64,000 bases of DNA from assembly GCF_026262505.1 (NCBI RefSeq), contig NC_067206.1, forward strand, positions 7,282,879 through 7,346,878. Reading direction: 5' to 3'. Shown here one piece after another: positions 1 through 7,863 of the stretch. The notes under the pieces were generated by a model. The model worked only from the letters and a program-made list of their open reading frames with translations. It did no database searches and was not told the DNA's origin. The stretch comes from Trichomonas vaginalis G3 (lineage: Eukaryota > Parabasalia > Trichomonadida > Trichomonadidae). Each line of letters opens with the position of its first letter. The stretch's first letter is position 1. Both the position numbers and the translations under genes were made by a program.

Positions 1-96
1 TTGGACAAAATTTTCACCGAAGTTCATGTAATATCGAAAAGGAAATATTGGGGCATACTTGAAGACGGCACAGAAATAAAACATTGCATGAAATAA
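1..96 (+). CDS. C-terminal tail of an element gene entering from the left
   Basis: An open frame reads from the window edge to a TAA and ends in the residues KYWGILEDGTEIKHCMK. AT-rich sequence follows, so this is the tail of a gene lying mostly outside the window. The lysine-tyrosine plus 'EDG' pattern is reminiscent of the C-terminal end of family B DNA polymerases. A polymerase would be expected here in a Polinton, but about 30 residues cannot settle it. Confidence 0.4.
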   Translation: MDKIFTEVHVISKRKYWGILEDGTEIKHCMK

Positions 97-238
97 AAAA
101 TTTATTTTTGACACTTTCACAAAAAACATAAAAAAGTGAAGTTAAACGTTAAGGTTTACTGAACTGGTTGGATGTCGCCTTCACAGGTTATGTAGAACGG
201 CTGACCCGAGAAGTGAAGGAGACCCTTGAGAATTTGGC

Positions 239-520
239 TCATTCTTGGGAAAGGGTTCTCTCTGGTTGGAAGTTGTATCCAAGGACGCTTGCAAAGAACT
301 TGAGAAGAGCTTCTTTCTTTGCTTGCTTTATGTCGTCGTAGGCTGTCCCGTCTGGTATTTGAATTGGAATTCCAGTCGAAGTCTCGAGATTCAAGGCAGC
401 CCTTCCCGTTATCCAACAGTTAACAAGCTTGCCTTTTACATTCTGCCTGAGGAAGTCTTTAACAAGCTCGTTAATTTCAATTAGGTAAATTGCCTCGTCG
501 GTAGGTTCGACCTCGACCAT
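239..520 (-). CDS. Small hypothetical protein of the element
   Basis: A 93-residue open frame starts with MVEVEPTDEAIYLIEIN and lies just beyond the first short-word array. The same 'YLIE' reading recurs on the minus strand at about 5,455-5,520, again directly next to a word array. The two places are therefore related cassettes. No known domain is recognised. The stretch could be coding or only the flank of a repeated regulatory cassette. Confidence 0.3.
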   Translation of the reverse strand: MVEVEPTDEAIYLIEINELVKDFLRQNVKGKLVNCWITGRAALNLETSTGIPIQIPDGTAYDDIKQAKKEALLKFFASVLGYNFQPERTLSQE

Positions 521-527
521 TGCTCCC

Positions 528-796
528 TGTCAGTAAAAGTACTGCTACTGTCAGAAAAAGTACTGCTACTGTCAGAAAAAGTACTGCTACTGTCAGTAAA
601 AGTACTGCTACTGTCAGTAGCAGTACTGCTAGGAGCAGTAAAAGTACTGCTACGAGCAGTAAAAAGGAAAATTTGAGAGGGTTTTCGACGATAAAGTACT
701 GCTACTGTCAGAAAAAGTACTGCTACTGTCAGTAAAAGTACTGCTACTGTCAGAAAAAGTACTGCTACTGTCAGTAGCAGTACTGCTAGGAGCAGA
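528..796. repeat. Short-word array 1 (21-nt units, palindromic core)
   Basis: About nine degenerate units of 21 nt carry the core AGTACTGCTACTGTCAG joined by AAAA or TAAAA. Some units form a perfect 20-nt palindrome built on CAGTAGCAGT, and others are weaker hairpins. Because 21 is a multiple of three, the array is also open as a 7-residue repeat on both strands (Ser/Thr/Ala-rich). A roughly 45-nt unrelated spacer (about 660-705) splits it. The position matches array 2 at 5.5-5.9 kb, but the word is different. Confidence 0.85.
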
Positions 797-1061
797 GATT
801 TTTATCGTTGTGGTCCGACGGTTAAGCCACCAACGAATGTCCCACGTCCCACCAACCCAGTCCAATCTCAATCCAGAAGAACCGAAAGCACCAGCCCCTG
901 CACCTCAGTTCCAGCAATTCCAATCTCAATCCAAATTACTACCAATTCCAATACAAATCGAAGAAGGTCTGAACCGCTTACGCAAAGAGTATGCTACAGC
1001 TCCAATTGAGAGAAAGTTGTTGCTAAATTCAGTAAAAATAATGTTTAGGGTAGAAGGGTAG
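797..1061 (+). other. Conserved tag plus proline-rich tail next to array 1
   Basis: The sequence around ACGAATGTCCCACGTCCC recurs almost unchanged at about 2,285-2,305 and 5,922-5,940. Downstream of it the plus strand reads a proline/glutamine-rich stretch with PEEPKAPAPAP. Its partner at 5.9 kb has PEEPTAPAP at the same distance. Conservation at the protein level suggests these are remnants of the same element gene. No function is known. Confidence 0.4.
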
Positions 1062-1120
1062 CTCTACCCTGTTTTCTACCCTCTTTTCTACCCTCTTGAA
1101 TTTTCATGAATTTCATCGTA
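1047..1120. repeat. Five-word inverted module, AGGGTAG version
   Basis: Two copies of AGGGTAG are followed by three copies of its reverse complement CTACCCT, separated by GTTTT and CTTTT. The module ends in a TGAATTTTCATGAATTTC tail. Every other copy in the window (1.94, 2.12, 3.03, 4.09, 4.27, 4.45 and 15.76 kb) has AGGTGAG/CTCACCT in all five places. The spacers and tail are kept, so the word is exchanged as a set. Confidence 0.85.
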
Positions 1121-1178
1121 GAAAACTCTTGAAAACAATTTATTTTTAAAACAATATATTTTTTTTATTTTATTTGAA

Positions 1179-1763
1179 ATGTACGCTGAGTTTGTTGGAG
1201 AAGACCGTTGGGAAACTTGTTTGTTAGATGAGAAATATGAAATTCACTGTTGTGAGTCATTTGAAGTCAGAAACAAAAAGACAAAAAGAGTTTTAAGCGA
1301 ATGGGAGCGAAATGACGGATATGCTGATATGAAGATGGGTGGAAAACACTATCTTAAACATGTTGTCATTGCAACTCATTTTATACTGAATCCTAACAAT
1401 TTACCTTTTGTAGACCATATAAACCATATAAGAAACGACAATAGACTTGAAAACTTACGTTGGGTCACTTATTCTGAAAACAATAAGAACAAAGGTAAAT
1501 TAAGAGATATTGTATTCGAATTTGTCGACGAACTAGAAGATGAAGCAATTGAAATTACAGACTATGGCAAGCATACGTTTGAGTTTTACTACTATAGCGA
1601 AGAACAAGACTCTTTCTACTTTTATACCGGCGTAAACTATAGGAAATTACAAGTATATTTTACTAAGGCGGGCTATGCTTATGTAAACACTAGAGATACA
1701 GATGGAAAATACGTTCGAATACTTCTTAACAAATTCAAGAAGCTATATGGCATACCATTTTAA
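1179..1763 (+). CDS. HNH homing-type endonuclease
   Basis: The 194-residue frame is open. The N-terminal part (residues 1-65) resembles a NUMOD4-type region that precedes HNH nucleases in phages and large DNA viruses. Residues about 67-110 carry the HNH core: HVVIATHFI, then DHINHIRNDNRLENLRWVT, then the SENNKNK motif. The DHI..N.NLRWVT block supplies the metal- and DNA-contacting residues of the family. The C-terminal 80 residues are unassigned. Such enzymes cut DNA and usually promote their own spread; here the gene is cargo of the Polinton. It sits between two word modules, and its start follows an AT-rich leader that resembles those of neighbouring genes. Confidence 0.75.
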   Translation: MYAEFVGEDRWETCLLDEKYEIHCCESFEVRNKKTKRVLSEWERNDGYADMKMGGKHYLKHVVIATHFILNPNNLPFVDHINHIRNDNRLENLRWVTYSENNKNKGKLRDIVFEFVDELEDEAIEITDYGKHTFEFYYYSEEQDSFYFYTGVNYRKLQVYFTKAGYAYVNTRDTDGKYVRILLNKFKKLYGIPF

Positions 1764-1794
1764 AACAATATATTTTTACATATATTAAATGCTT

Positions 1795-1942
1795 CAGGTT
1801 GAAAGAATACGGTGGAGCCAAAAGTGGCTCGACCTCAAAACAAGCATTTTATGAGCTTACAAAGGGTGTTATGAATGAATTCAGCAACATACATCCTGAC
1901 CTCGTTCATTTTGTTGCTAAATTCAGTAAAAATAATGTTTAG
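1795..1942 (+). pseudogene. Remnant of an element gene (C-terminal end)
   Basis: A plus-strand frame without a start reads about 48 residues, including GGAKSGSTSKQAFYEL, and ends at a TAG. Its last 30 nt are nearly the same as the end of the remnant at about 1,018-1,048. Both lead straight into a five-word module, so gene tail and module seem to have been duplicated together. It is treated as a fossil piece; no function is recognised. Confidence 0.5.
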
Positions 1943-2310
1943 GTGAAGAGGTGACATCTCACCCGTTTTCTCACCTCTTTTCTCACCTCATGAATTTTCA
2001 TGAATTTCATCGTAAATGTTTTGTCGAAACTTCTTCATCGTAAATGTTTTGTCGAAACTTCTTCATCGTAAATGTTTTGTCAAGACTTCATCGTAATGAG
2101 CGTAAATGACCCAAAAATAATGTTTAGGTGAAGAGGTGACATCTCACCCGTTTTCTCACCTCTTTTCTCACCTCATGAATTTTCATGAATTTTCATGATT
2201 TCTTCGTAAATGTTTTGTTGAGACTTCATCGTATATGTTTTGTCGAGATTTTTATCGTTGTGGTCCGACGGTTAAGCCACAAACGAATGTCCGACGTCCC
2301 ACCAAAAAAT
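1943..2310. repeat. Two five-word modules with iterons between
   Basis: Modules of the AGGTGAG type begin near 1,941 and 2,125. Between and after them lie repeats of about 25-28 nt with core TCGTAAATGTTTTGTC, at about 2,008-2,095 and 2,205-2,250. The block ends with the conserved tag at about 2,282-2,307. It occupies the whole gap before the KilA-N gene, so it probably holds regulatory or replication sites. Confidence 0.8.
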
Positions 2311-2317
2311 ATTTTTT

Positions 2318-2335
2318 ATTTTTATTGTAAGAACA
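2318..2335 (+). promoter_or_regulatory. Putative Polinton promoter box
   Basis: The 18-mer ATTTTTATTGTAAGAACA ends three bases before the ATG of the KilA-N gene. An identical 18-mer lies at 3,149-3,166, directly on the next gene's start. A looser form precedes the ATG at 4,609. The fixed spacing to start codons argues for a promoter or leader element used by the element's own genes. Confidence 0.55.
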
Positions 2336-2338
2336 GAA

Positions 2339-3001
2339 ATGACAGTCGAAGCAAAAACGTTCACGAACAAATCTAATGGCGAAACATTCACAAAAGGCAC
2401 TTACAACGGTATTGAAGTCTTACGTAGAGACATGGATGGTTATGTAAATGCAACAAATATGTGTCAGCAGTTTAGGAAAGACTTTAGAAAGTTGTTGGAA
2501 AATAAGTCCTGGGAAGAGTATTTTGAGGCATTTTGTGAAGAATATACCAACCGCCGGAATTCCGGCGGTTGCTTTTTATACAAAGTTCATGCAGGAATTC
2601 CGGATGAAATCAAACATGTTAGAGGAACGTATGTAGACCCAAGACTTGTAAACTATATAGCAATGTGGGCTTCTCCAAAATATTGCATAGCAGTTGGAAA
2701 AATTATGGACTCCATAGACAAGAAAGTTCATGAGAAATTAGATGAAGAAGAACTTGAAGATACAGTAGAGAATGCAAAACCTTTGTTCGAAGAAGAAGTT
2801 AGAAAAATGCATGAAAAACAAATAGAACATGAACGTGAGATATGTTCTGGTTATAGAGACTCGCCATACGAACTAGACCAATGGGAACAAGAAGATTTAA
2901 AGAGAGAATTTAGAGAATATGAACTCGCTAAGATAGCATTAGAAGCTGCAGAAGAGAGGTTAAAAGCTTGGGGTTGTTTTGTACAAAAATATTGTGAGTA
3001 A
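2339..3001 (+). CDS. KilA-N domain DNA-binding protein
   Basis: A 220-residue open frame. Residues about 10-120 form a KilA-N domain: the opening GIEVLRRDMDGYVNATNMC, a middle helix-rich part, and the closing block DPRLVNYIAMWASPKYCIAVG. KilA-N domains bind DNA and are common in large DNA viruses, phages and Polintons. The C-terminal 90 residues are charged and probably coiled-coil. A perfect 22-bp palindrome lies inside the reading frame and encodes the loop around NRRNSGG. A promoter-like 18-mer precedes the start. The product is likely a transcription or replication regulator of the element. Confidence 0.8.
   Translation: MTVEAKTFTNKSNGETFTKGTYNGIEVLRRDMDGYVNATNMCQQFRKDFRKLLENKSWEEYFEAFCEEYTNRRNSGGCFLYKVHAGIPDEIKHVRGTYVDPRLVNYIAMWASPKYCIAVGKIMDSIDKKVHEKLDEEELEDTVENAKPLFEEEVRKMHEKQIEHEREICSGYRDSPYELDQWEQEDLKREFREYELAKIALEAAEERLKAWGCFVQKYCE
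2549..2570. repeat. 22-bp perfect palindrome inside the KilA-N gene
   Basis: The core CCGCCGGAATTCCGGCGG, extended by AA/TT on each side, is perfectly self-complementary. It is GC-rich against an AT-rich background. A half copy (GGAATTCCGG) follows about 20-30 nt downstream. It keeps the reading frame open, so it may be an in-frame insertion of a mobile hairpin or a binding site. Confidence 0.85.
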
Positions 3002-3033
3002 ATGAACCATTTTTTTCGACAAAAATATATTTT

Positions 3034-3100
3034 AGGTGAAGAGGTGAGATGTCACCCGTTTTCTCACCTGTTTTCTCACCCGTTGGATTTTCATGAATTT
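3034..3100. repeat. Five-word inverted module, AGGTGAG version
   Basis: The module has the same layout as the others: two AGGTGA words, then three TCACC words separated by GTTTT-type spacers, then a TTTTCATGAATTTCC tail. It follows the KilA-N stop codon after about 30 nt, so it may work as a 3' element as well as a 5' one. Confidence 0.8.
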
Positions 3101-3148
3101 CCTTAAGATAAAAAATATTATTTTAGTTTTTTATAAAATATTTTTTTT

Positions 3149-3166
3149 ATTTTTATTGTAAGAACA
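3149..3166 (+). promoter_or_regulatory. Putative Polinton promoter box, second copy
   Basis: This 18-mer is identical to the one at 2,318-2,335. It runs directly into an ATG at 3,166, which supports that codon as the original start of the following gene. Confidence 0.5.
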
Positions 3167-4001
3167 TGTTAGCAACAACTTCACCAAAACTCGTTAGTCA
3201 TGAATCCTACGTCAATGTTAGTAGAAATGAAAAGCTTCATTCCTTCTTCATATACTTTCGAAACAGAAATCCAGAAGATAAAGCAAGAACTGTTAACAAG
3301 TAATTTAGACTGTAGTGCGAAAGATGAAGAAAATGAACAGTATCTTTATGAAATGCAGGATATTATTGACCATCTACCTAAACTACCTGAAATCCAACAA
3401 CAAAAAACTAACTATTCCTGAATTCGACGAAATTGAAGTGAAACCAACTGACTCGGTAGAAATAAAGAAGTTCATACGAAAGGTAAATTATGAATTCCTT
3501 GGTTTTCATTGCAACCACAAAGTCATGGACAAAGACTGCGATATGGTATATAAGAACATCTCTGACATATATAAATCTGGGGAGTTTAAGACCTACGACA
3601 ACTTTGTTTCGTTAGTTGCTGAATGTGTATGGCAGATAAGAGATAAAGACAGAAGGGGTAAAATATGGAACGAACAGATAAGACCAACTGCTTCAGATTT
3701 AAAGAAAACCATTGACGCCTTAGTCGTACTTGCAGGTAAGGTTTCAATGTACAATGCAAAAATGAACCCGCAATGTTCAAAATGTAAAGCAGCAATGAGG
3801 AAATATAACTACTCCGTCAAAGAGATAGAAAGAATGAGAAACGACTATGCAGATTTAAAGAAAGAAGCAGAAAAGCCAGCAGAAAATAAAATGGACATGT
3901 TAGAATTTCTGAACAAAAACTATCCAACAGCAGACGATTTCCTTCTATCTGATGTCAAGAAGAAGTATAAAGAAACTTTCGGTATCGTTAAAAACATTTG
4001 A
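3166..4001 (+). pseudogene. Hypothetical Polinton gene (broken)
   Basis: A plus-strand gene region of about 278 codons follows the second promoter-like box. The longest readable stretch is helical and charged, with a CSKCKAAMRKYNYSVKEIERM segment that could be part of a small metal-binding site. The region is broken. No known family is recognised. By position it belongs to the same plus-strand cluster as the two KilA-N genes. Confidence 0.5.
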
Positions 4002-4086
4002 CATACTAAAAGAAGAAATAGAAGCTACGAAATTGTTTAGGATTTCAAATATACATCGTACAATTCATGTAAAACGCTTGTGAAAA

Positions 4087-4500
4087 AAGAGGTGAGAAAA
4101 GAGGTGAGAAAACGGGTGAGATGTCACCTCTTCACCTAAAATATATTTTTGGGTCATTTACGCTCATTACGAAGAAGTCTTGACAAAACATTTACGATGA
4201 AATCATGAAAATTCATGTACGAAGAAGTCTTGACAAAACATGTACGATGAAATCATGAAAATTCAAGAGGTGAGAAAAGAGGTGAGAAAACGGGTGAGAT
4301 GTCACCTCTTCACCTAAACATTATTTTTGTCTGATTTACGCTCATTACGATGAAGTCTTGACAAAACATTTACGAAGAAGTTTCGACAAAACATATACGA
4401 TGAAGAAGTCTTGACAAAACATTTACGATGAAATCATGAAAATTCAAGAGGTGAGAAAAGAGGTGAGAAAACAGGTGACATCTCACCTCTTCACCTAAAC
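4087..4500. repeat. Three five-word modules alternating with iterons
   Basis: Modules start near 4,089, 4,267 and 4,449, here in the opposite orientation to those at 1-3 kb: three AGGTGAG-type words first, then the inverse words. Between them lie iterons with core GACAAAACATTTACGA and the tails GAAGAAGTCTT or GAAATCATGAAAATTCA. The block fills the 600-nt gap before the next gene. The module orientation flips between the left and right sides of this gene cluster. Confidence 0.85.
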
Positions 4501-4608
4501 ATTATTTTTATTGAATTCAGCAACAAAAATCATGAATTTCCTTAAGATAGAAAAAATAAAGTTAGTTTTATTTTTATTTATTTTTTTATCTTGTATGTAA
4601 AGACAGAT

Positions 4609-5448
4609 ATGTCAACAACCGAGAACACAACAACAGTTATAGTCCATGAAGCTATAAATGAAGAATATGAGTGGGTTCAGTTTAACAAACAACTCCGTCT
4701 CATTCGTTCGGTCAAAGACGATATGTACCAAATGCAAAGTATTTTGACAGCATGTTTTGCTCCAGATACTAAGCTTCCTAAAGACTGGTTTAGGAACCAA
4801 AGCACACAAGAACTTTTGAGTGAAGCACAGCGAGACATACTTTTTTCTGAAAACAGTGAAGCACAGCGAGTGGGTATAAAACCCCAGTCGCCAAAACTCT
4901 ATGAAAATCGTGAAAAATTGCCAAACGGTTTGAGAGGATATTATGTACATAGACTTCTTGTAAATGCTGTTGCAATGTGGGCTTCGCCTCGTTATGCTTG
5001 GAATATTTACAGACTTCTTGACGAAATTCATAGACAAGAACGTGAAGAGCTAGAGAACAAGCTTGAAGCAAAAGACAAAAGCATTCAGAAAAGAATACCA
5101 CGTTCGGTACCAAAAGGAAAGGAAAAGAACTATAAGTATATGATTTATACTGAAGAGATGGAAAATGAAGAAGACAGAGATATGGTTATGTTGCATTTAG
5201 TCAGAAGAAACAACAAAAGCTTTTACGACCTTGCTAAGATTTACAAATCTGACAGAAATTGGTTCTATCGCGAAAACTTACCGATTTCAATGACACCGAA
5301 TGAAGATGTGAAACAAATAGTTCAAGATACGTTACCTCAAACACACTATGATATGAAAGGTTGTACAATACTTACCTTCAAAGAAGATTTGCCATTGTTA
5401 AAGGAAAAAATAACAGAGTATTTTGACAACTTCAAACAAGTAGGGTAG
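4609..5448 (+). CDS. KilA-N/MSV199-like protein with DUF3627-like C-terminus
   Basis: The 279-residue frame is open. It is started at 4,609 because an AT-rich leader ending GTAAAGACAGAT precedes that ATG, as in the neighbouring genes. Residues about 105-150 contain GYYVHRLLVNAVAMWASP and an RLLDEIHRQER helix, which is the second half of a KilA-N or MSV199 DNA-binding domain. The C-terminal 110 residues, beginning KYKYMIYTEEME, resemble the DUF3627 domain that follows such modules in pox- and iridovirus proteins. A DNA-binding regulator is likely. The N-terminal 80 residues are unassigned. Confidence 0.65.
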   Translation: MSTTENTTTVIVHEAINEEYEWVQFNKQLRLIRSVKDDMYQMQSILTACFAPDTKLPKDWFRNQSTQELLSEAQRDILFSENSEAQRVGIKPQSPKLYENREKLPNGLRGYYVHRLLVNAVAMWASPRYAWNIYRLLDEIHRQEREELENKLEAKDKSIQKRIPRSVPKGKEKNYKYMIYTEEMENEEDRDMVMLHLVRRNNKSFYDLAKIYKSDRNWFYRENLPISMTPNEDVKQIVQDTLPQTHYDMKGCTILTFKEDLPLLKEKITEYFDNFKQVG

Positions 5449-5530
5449 ATGAGCCATTTATTTTTACGCTTGACTTCAGATGGCTCAGGTAGCTCTATAA
5501 GGTAAATTGTCTTGTCAAATCCTTCTGGCA

Positions 5531-5922
5531 TTCCGAGTCCTTCCATCCGACATTCCGAGTCCTTCCATCCGACAGGAAAAGTTTTTCTTTCCAACAGGAA
5601 AAGTTTTTCTTTCCAACAGGAAAAGTTTTTCTTTCCAACAGGAAAAGTCCTTCCTTCCAACAGGAAAAGTTTTTCTTTCCGACAGGAAAAGTCCTTCCTT
5701 CCAACAGGAAAAATTTTTCCAGTTGTCCGTCCGTAAACCATTCAAATTTTCGAAAATTGAGAACTTTTTGGTCGAACTTCAGGAAAAAATTTTCCTTCCA
5801 ACAGGAAAAAATTTTCCTTCCAACAGGAAAAAATTTTCCTTCCAACAGGAAGAACTCTTCCTTCCAACAGGAAAAGTCCTTCCTTCCGACAGGAAAAGTC
5901 CTTCCTTCCGACAGGACACAAA
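5531..5922. repeat. Short-word array 2 (22-nt units, hairpin core)
   Basis: About 15 units of 22 nt are built on CAACAGGAAAAGTTTTTCTT and variants. Each can fold as GGAAAA...TTTTCC. One unit reads GGAAGAACTCTTCC, in which an A-to-G change on one arm is matched by T-to-C on the other, so the hairpin is kept. A unit of 22 nt rotates through all frames, so the array is unlikely to be coding even though few stops occur. About 50 nt of unrelated sequence (5,722-5,770) splits it. The minus strand just outside reads 'KTIYLIELPEP', matching the cassette at 239-520. Confidence 0.85.
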
Positions 5923-6003
5923 CGAATGTCCGACGTACCACCAACCGAGTCCATTCCAAAGCCAGAAGAACCGACAGCCCCAGCACCACAACAGACTTAC
6001 TAA
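5923..6003 (+). other. Conserved tag and PEEPTAPAP tail next to array 2
   Basis: This is the partner of the segment at 797-900. The tag ACGAATGTCCGACGTACC is followed by a plus-strand reading HKRMSDVPPTES...PEEPTAPAPQQTY that ends at a TAA. The shared protein-level pattern says both were once the C-terminal end of related element genes. No function is assigned. Confidence 0.4.
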
Positions 6004-6020
6004 GACTAACCATTTATTTT

Positions 6021-6896
6021 TCAAGCTTGACTTTTTACAATTTGAACTTTGTTTGCGTAGATATGAATTCTGAAAGAAGTATGAGGGTCTTGTATGACTT
6101 TATACTTCTCCCATAGTTCATGTCTGTCAAACTTACCTGCCATGGACTCTTTCATAAGTTCCATGAAATCGTCTTCGGACAATCCAGGGAAAAGTATAAT
6201 GTCAGTAAGTATTCTCTTTACATCCTTACTTAAACTCTTTGCTGTCTGTACACAAATGACAACTGAAATGTTAAAGTGTCTGAGCTTCTTAAGAATTCGA
6301 CACATGTCTTGTTCTCTATTCTTTAACAAAGGATGAGAGGCGAAATCATCTAAGATAAGAAGACATCTATGAGGGTACGTTTTCCAATCGTAAGATTGCA
6401 ATTTCTTCGAAATGTATTCTATCTCTTTCTGTTTGTTTCTGAAGTGTTTCTTCTCTAATATTCTCTGCATTTCCTCATTTGGGTCTTTAAACTTCGAATT
6501 TATATACTCATTTATAGCATTATACTTCAAAACTCTTCTTTGGTACTTCTTTATCCAATCTAACAACTCAGAGTCTTTTATACATACTAACTTAGACTTT
6601 TTTATAATATCTTTGAACGAATTGACGGTTTGGTCAAATTGACCAGAAGTACTACAAATAACAACTAACTCATAGAATGGGTTCTTCTCATCTAGTTCTT
6701 GTTGTTGTGCAGCCATTTTAAGATAAGTGAAAGTCTTACCCGACCCAGGTGGTGCGATTAGACCTGTTATACCATTCTGAGCAAATAGGAACTTGTCATG
6801 TATAGGCTTTATCTGAGCATTTTCTAACTTCCTCTTGTTCTTGTTTAAAACATTCTCAAATTTCTTGTCAATGTCAGCAAACTTTTTTTCTAACAT
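6021..6896 (-). CDS. Packaging ATPase (FtsK/HerA, A32-like)
   Basis: A 291-residue open frame. The Walker A loop APPGSGKT lies near residue 50 and the Walker B strand CLLILDDFASHP near residue 185. This is the pattern of the A32-type DNA-packaging ATPases carried by Polintons and nucleocytoplasmic large DNA viruses, where the enzyme drives DNA into the capsid. The start is placed at 6,896 (MLEKKFADIDKK). A longer frame reaches 6,998 but would overlap the divergent gene at 6,933. The stop TGA is followed by an AT-rich 3' end. The gene is intact here. Confidence 0.8.
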   Translation of the reverse strand: MLEKKFADIDKKFENVLNKNKRKLENAQIKPIHDKFLFAQNGITGLIAPPGSGKTFTYLKMAAQQQELDEKNPFYELVVICSTSGQFDQTVNSFKDIIKKSKLVCIKDSELLDWIKKYQRRVLKYNAINEYINSKFKDPNEEMQRILEKKHFRNKQKEIEYISKKLQSYDWKTYPHRCLLILDDFASHPLLKNREQDMCRILKKLRHFNISVVICVQTAKSLSKDVKRILTDIILFPGLSEDDFMELMKESMAGKFDRHELWEKYKVIQDPHTSFRIHIYANKVQIVKSQA

Positions 6897-6932
6897 ATTT
6901 TTAGAAAAATTAAAATTTTTATCTTTTTGAAA

Positions 6933-7388
6933 ATGTCTAGCGATTTCGCTATCTATATTCGAGACAAGCTTTTTGACAGCAAAACATCTGTCGACCATAA
7001 AATCTTACATAGTGTAAACAAGAAAGGTGAATTTGTTCTAAAGTTCTGTTTCTGGGAATATGACAAGAACCATAAAACATTAAGCAGAGAAGTCTTAAAA
7101 TTTGTCAATGACAGACTTGTTGACAGAGATGACGCCGATTGGAAAGATGAAGTCCAACAAAAGTTCTTAGAATGCAAAGAAGACACATGCGCTGTTCTTG
7201 AAGATGAAATAGAAAACAGAATAGAAGAGCTATTAAAGGACAAAGACCTTTTACAAAAATATGGTTCTGAGAAGTTTGACATAACTCCACCAGAGAAGAA
7301 GAAGAAGAGAGAGAAGAAAGAAAAGAAAGTAGAAGAAGAGAAGAAAGAACCAGAGCCAGTTCCAGAGAAAAAGAAATTTGACATGTAA
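6933..7388 (+). CDS. Hypothetical Polinton protein with Lys/Glu-rich tail
   Basis: A 151-residue open frame is divergent from the ATPase and starts 37 nt from it across an AT-rich spacer that must hold both promoters. Residues 1-105 look like a compact alpha/beta domain (IYIRDKLFDSKTS, FCFWEYDKNHK). The last 40 residues are a highly charged run of Lys and Glu with PEPVPEKKK. No homologue is recognised. A small DNA-binding or virion protein is possible. Confidence 0.55.
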   Translation: MSSDFAIYIRDKLFDSKTSVDHKILHSVNKKGEFVLKFCFWEYDKNHKTLSREVLKFVNDRLVDRDDADWKDEVQQKFLECKEDTCAVLEDEIENRIEELLKDKDLLQKYGSEKFDITPPEKKKKREKKEKKVEEEKKEPEPVPEKKKFDM

Positions 7389-7404
7389 AAATAAAATTTT
7401 ATTT

Positions 7405-7825
7405 TTAGAACATTTCTGGGTCAATGTCAATGTTCTCTTCCTCTTTAGGAGCAAACACTGGCTTAGACTCTAAAATCTTTTTTACCCAACTTACCTTGAA
7501 CTTCAACTATCTTAGACTCATAATATTCATAGTCGTCTGTCTTCTTTGGTTCATAAGGTATAACAAGTTTGTATGCTTTGCCTTCTTTAAGGTTTGAGAA
7601 CCTTCTGTCAAAATTTTCTTTGACTGCTAACAAACCTTCTATGTCTAAGTCTTCAAATTTCGCACCATTTTTAGTCACAATAGCAAACTTAACTGGTTCG
7701 ATGTTCCAAACTTTGTCAAATGTAGACTTTTCAAAATGGTAGAAGTAAACATTCAAATAAGCGAATGGGTCTAGTTCTTCTTTAAGTCCTGACATATATT
7801 TGTTGACTGAAATATATTTCGTCAT
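7405..7825 (-). pseudogene. Hypothetical small Polinton gene (broken)
   Basis: A minus-strand coding region of about 140 codons begins MTKYISVNKYMSGLKEEL and is preceded by an AT-rich leader (AATATTTTTTTATCCG). It shows alternating charged and aromatic residues but no known motif. It is broken near its end. It lies between the helicase region and the ATPase, a common place for replication accessory genes, but no role can be assigned. Confidence 0.45.
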
Positions 7826-7863
7826 CTTTTCTATCGGATAAAAAAATATTTTTTTTATAAAAT

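Noticed and set aside
4612-5113. Minus-strand frames opposite the second KilA-N gene
   Set aside because: They mirror a clear plus-strand coding gene and have biased, unnatural residues.
5507-6116. Long open frames on both strands across array 2
   Set aside because: They are open in several frames at once because the 22-nt unit lacks stops; the period is not a multiple of three, so no single protein repeat is encoded.
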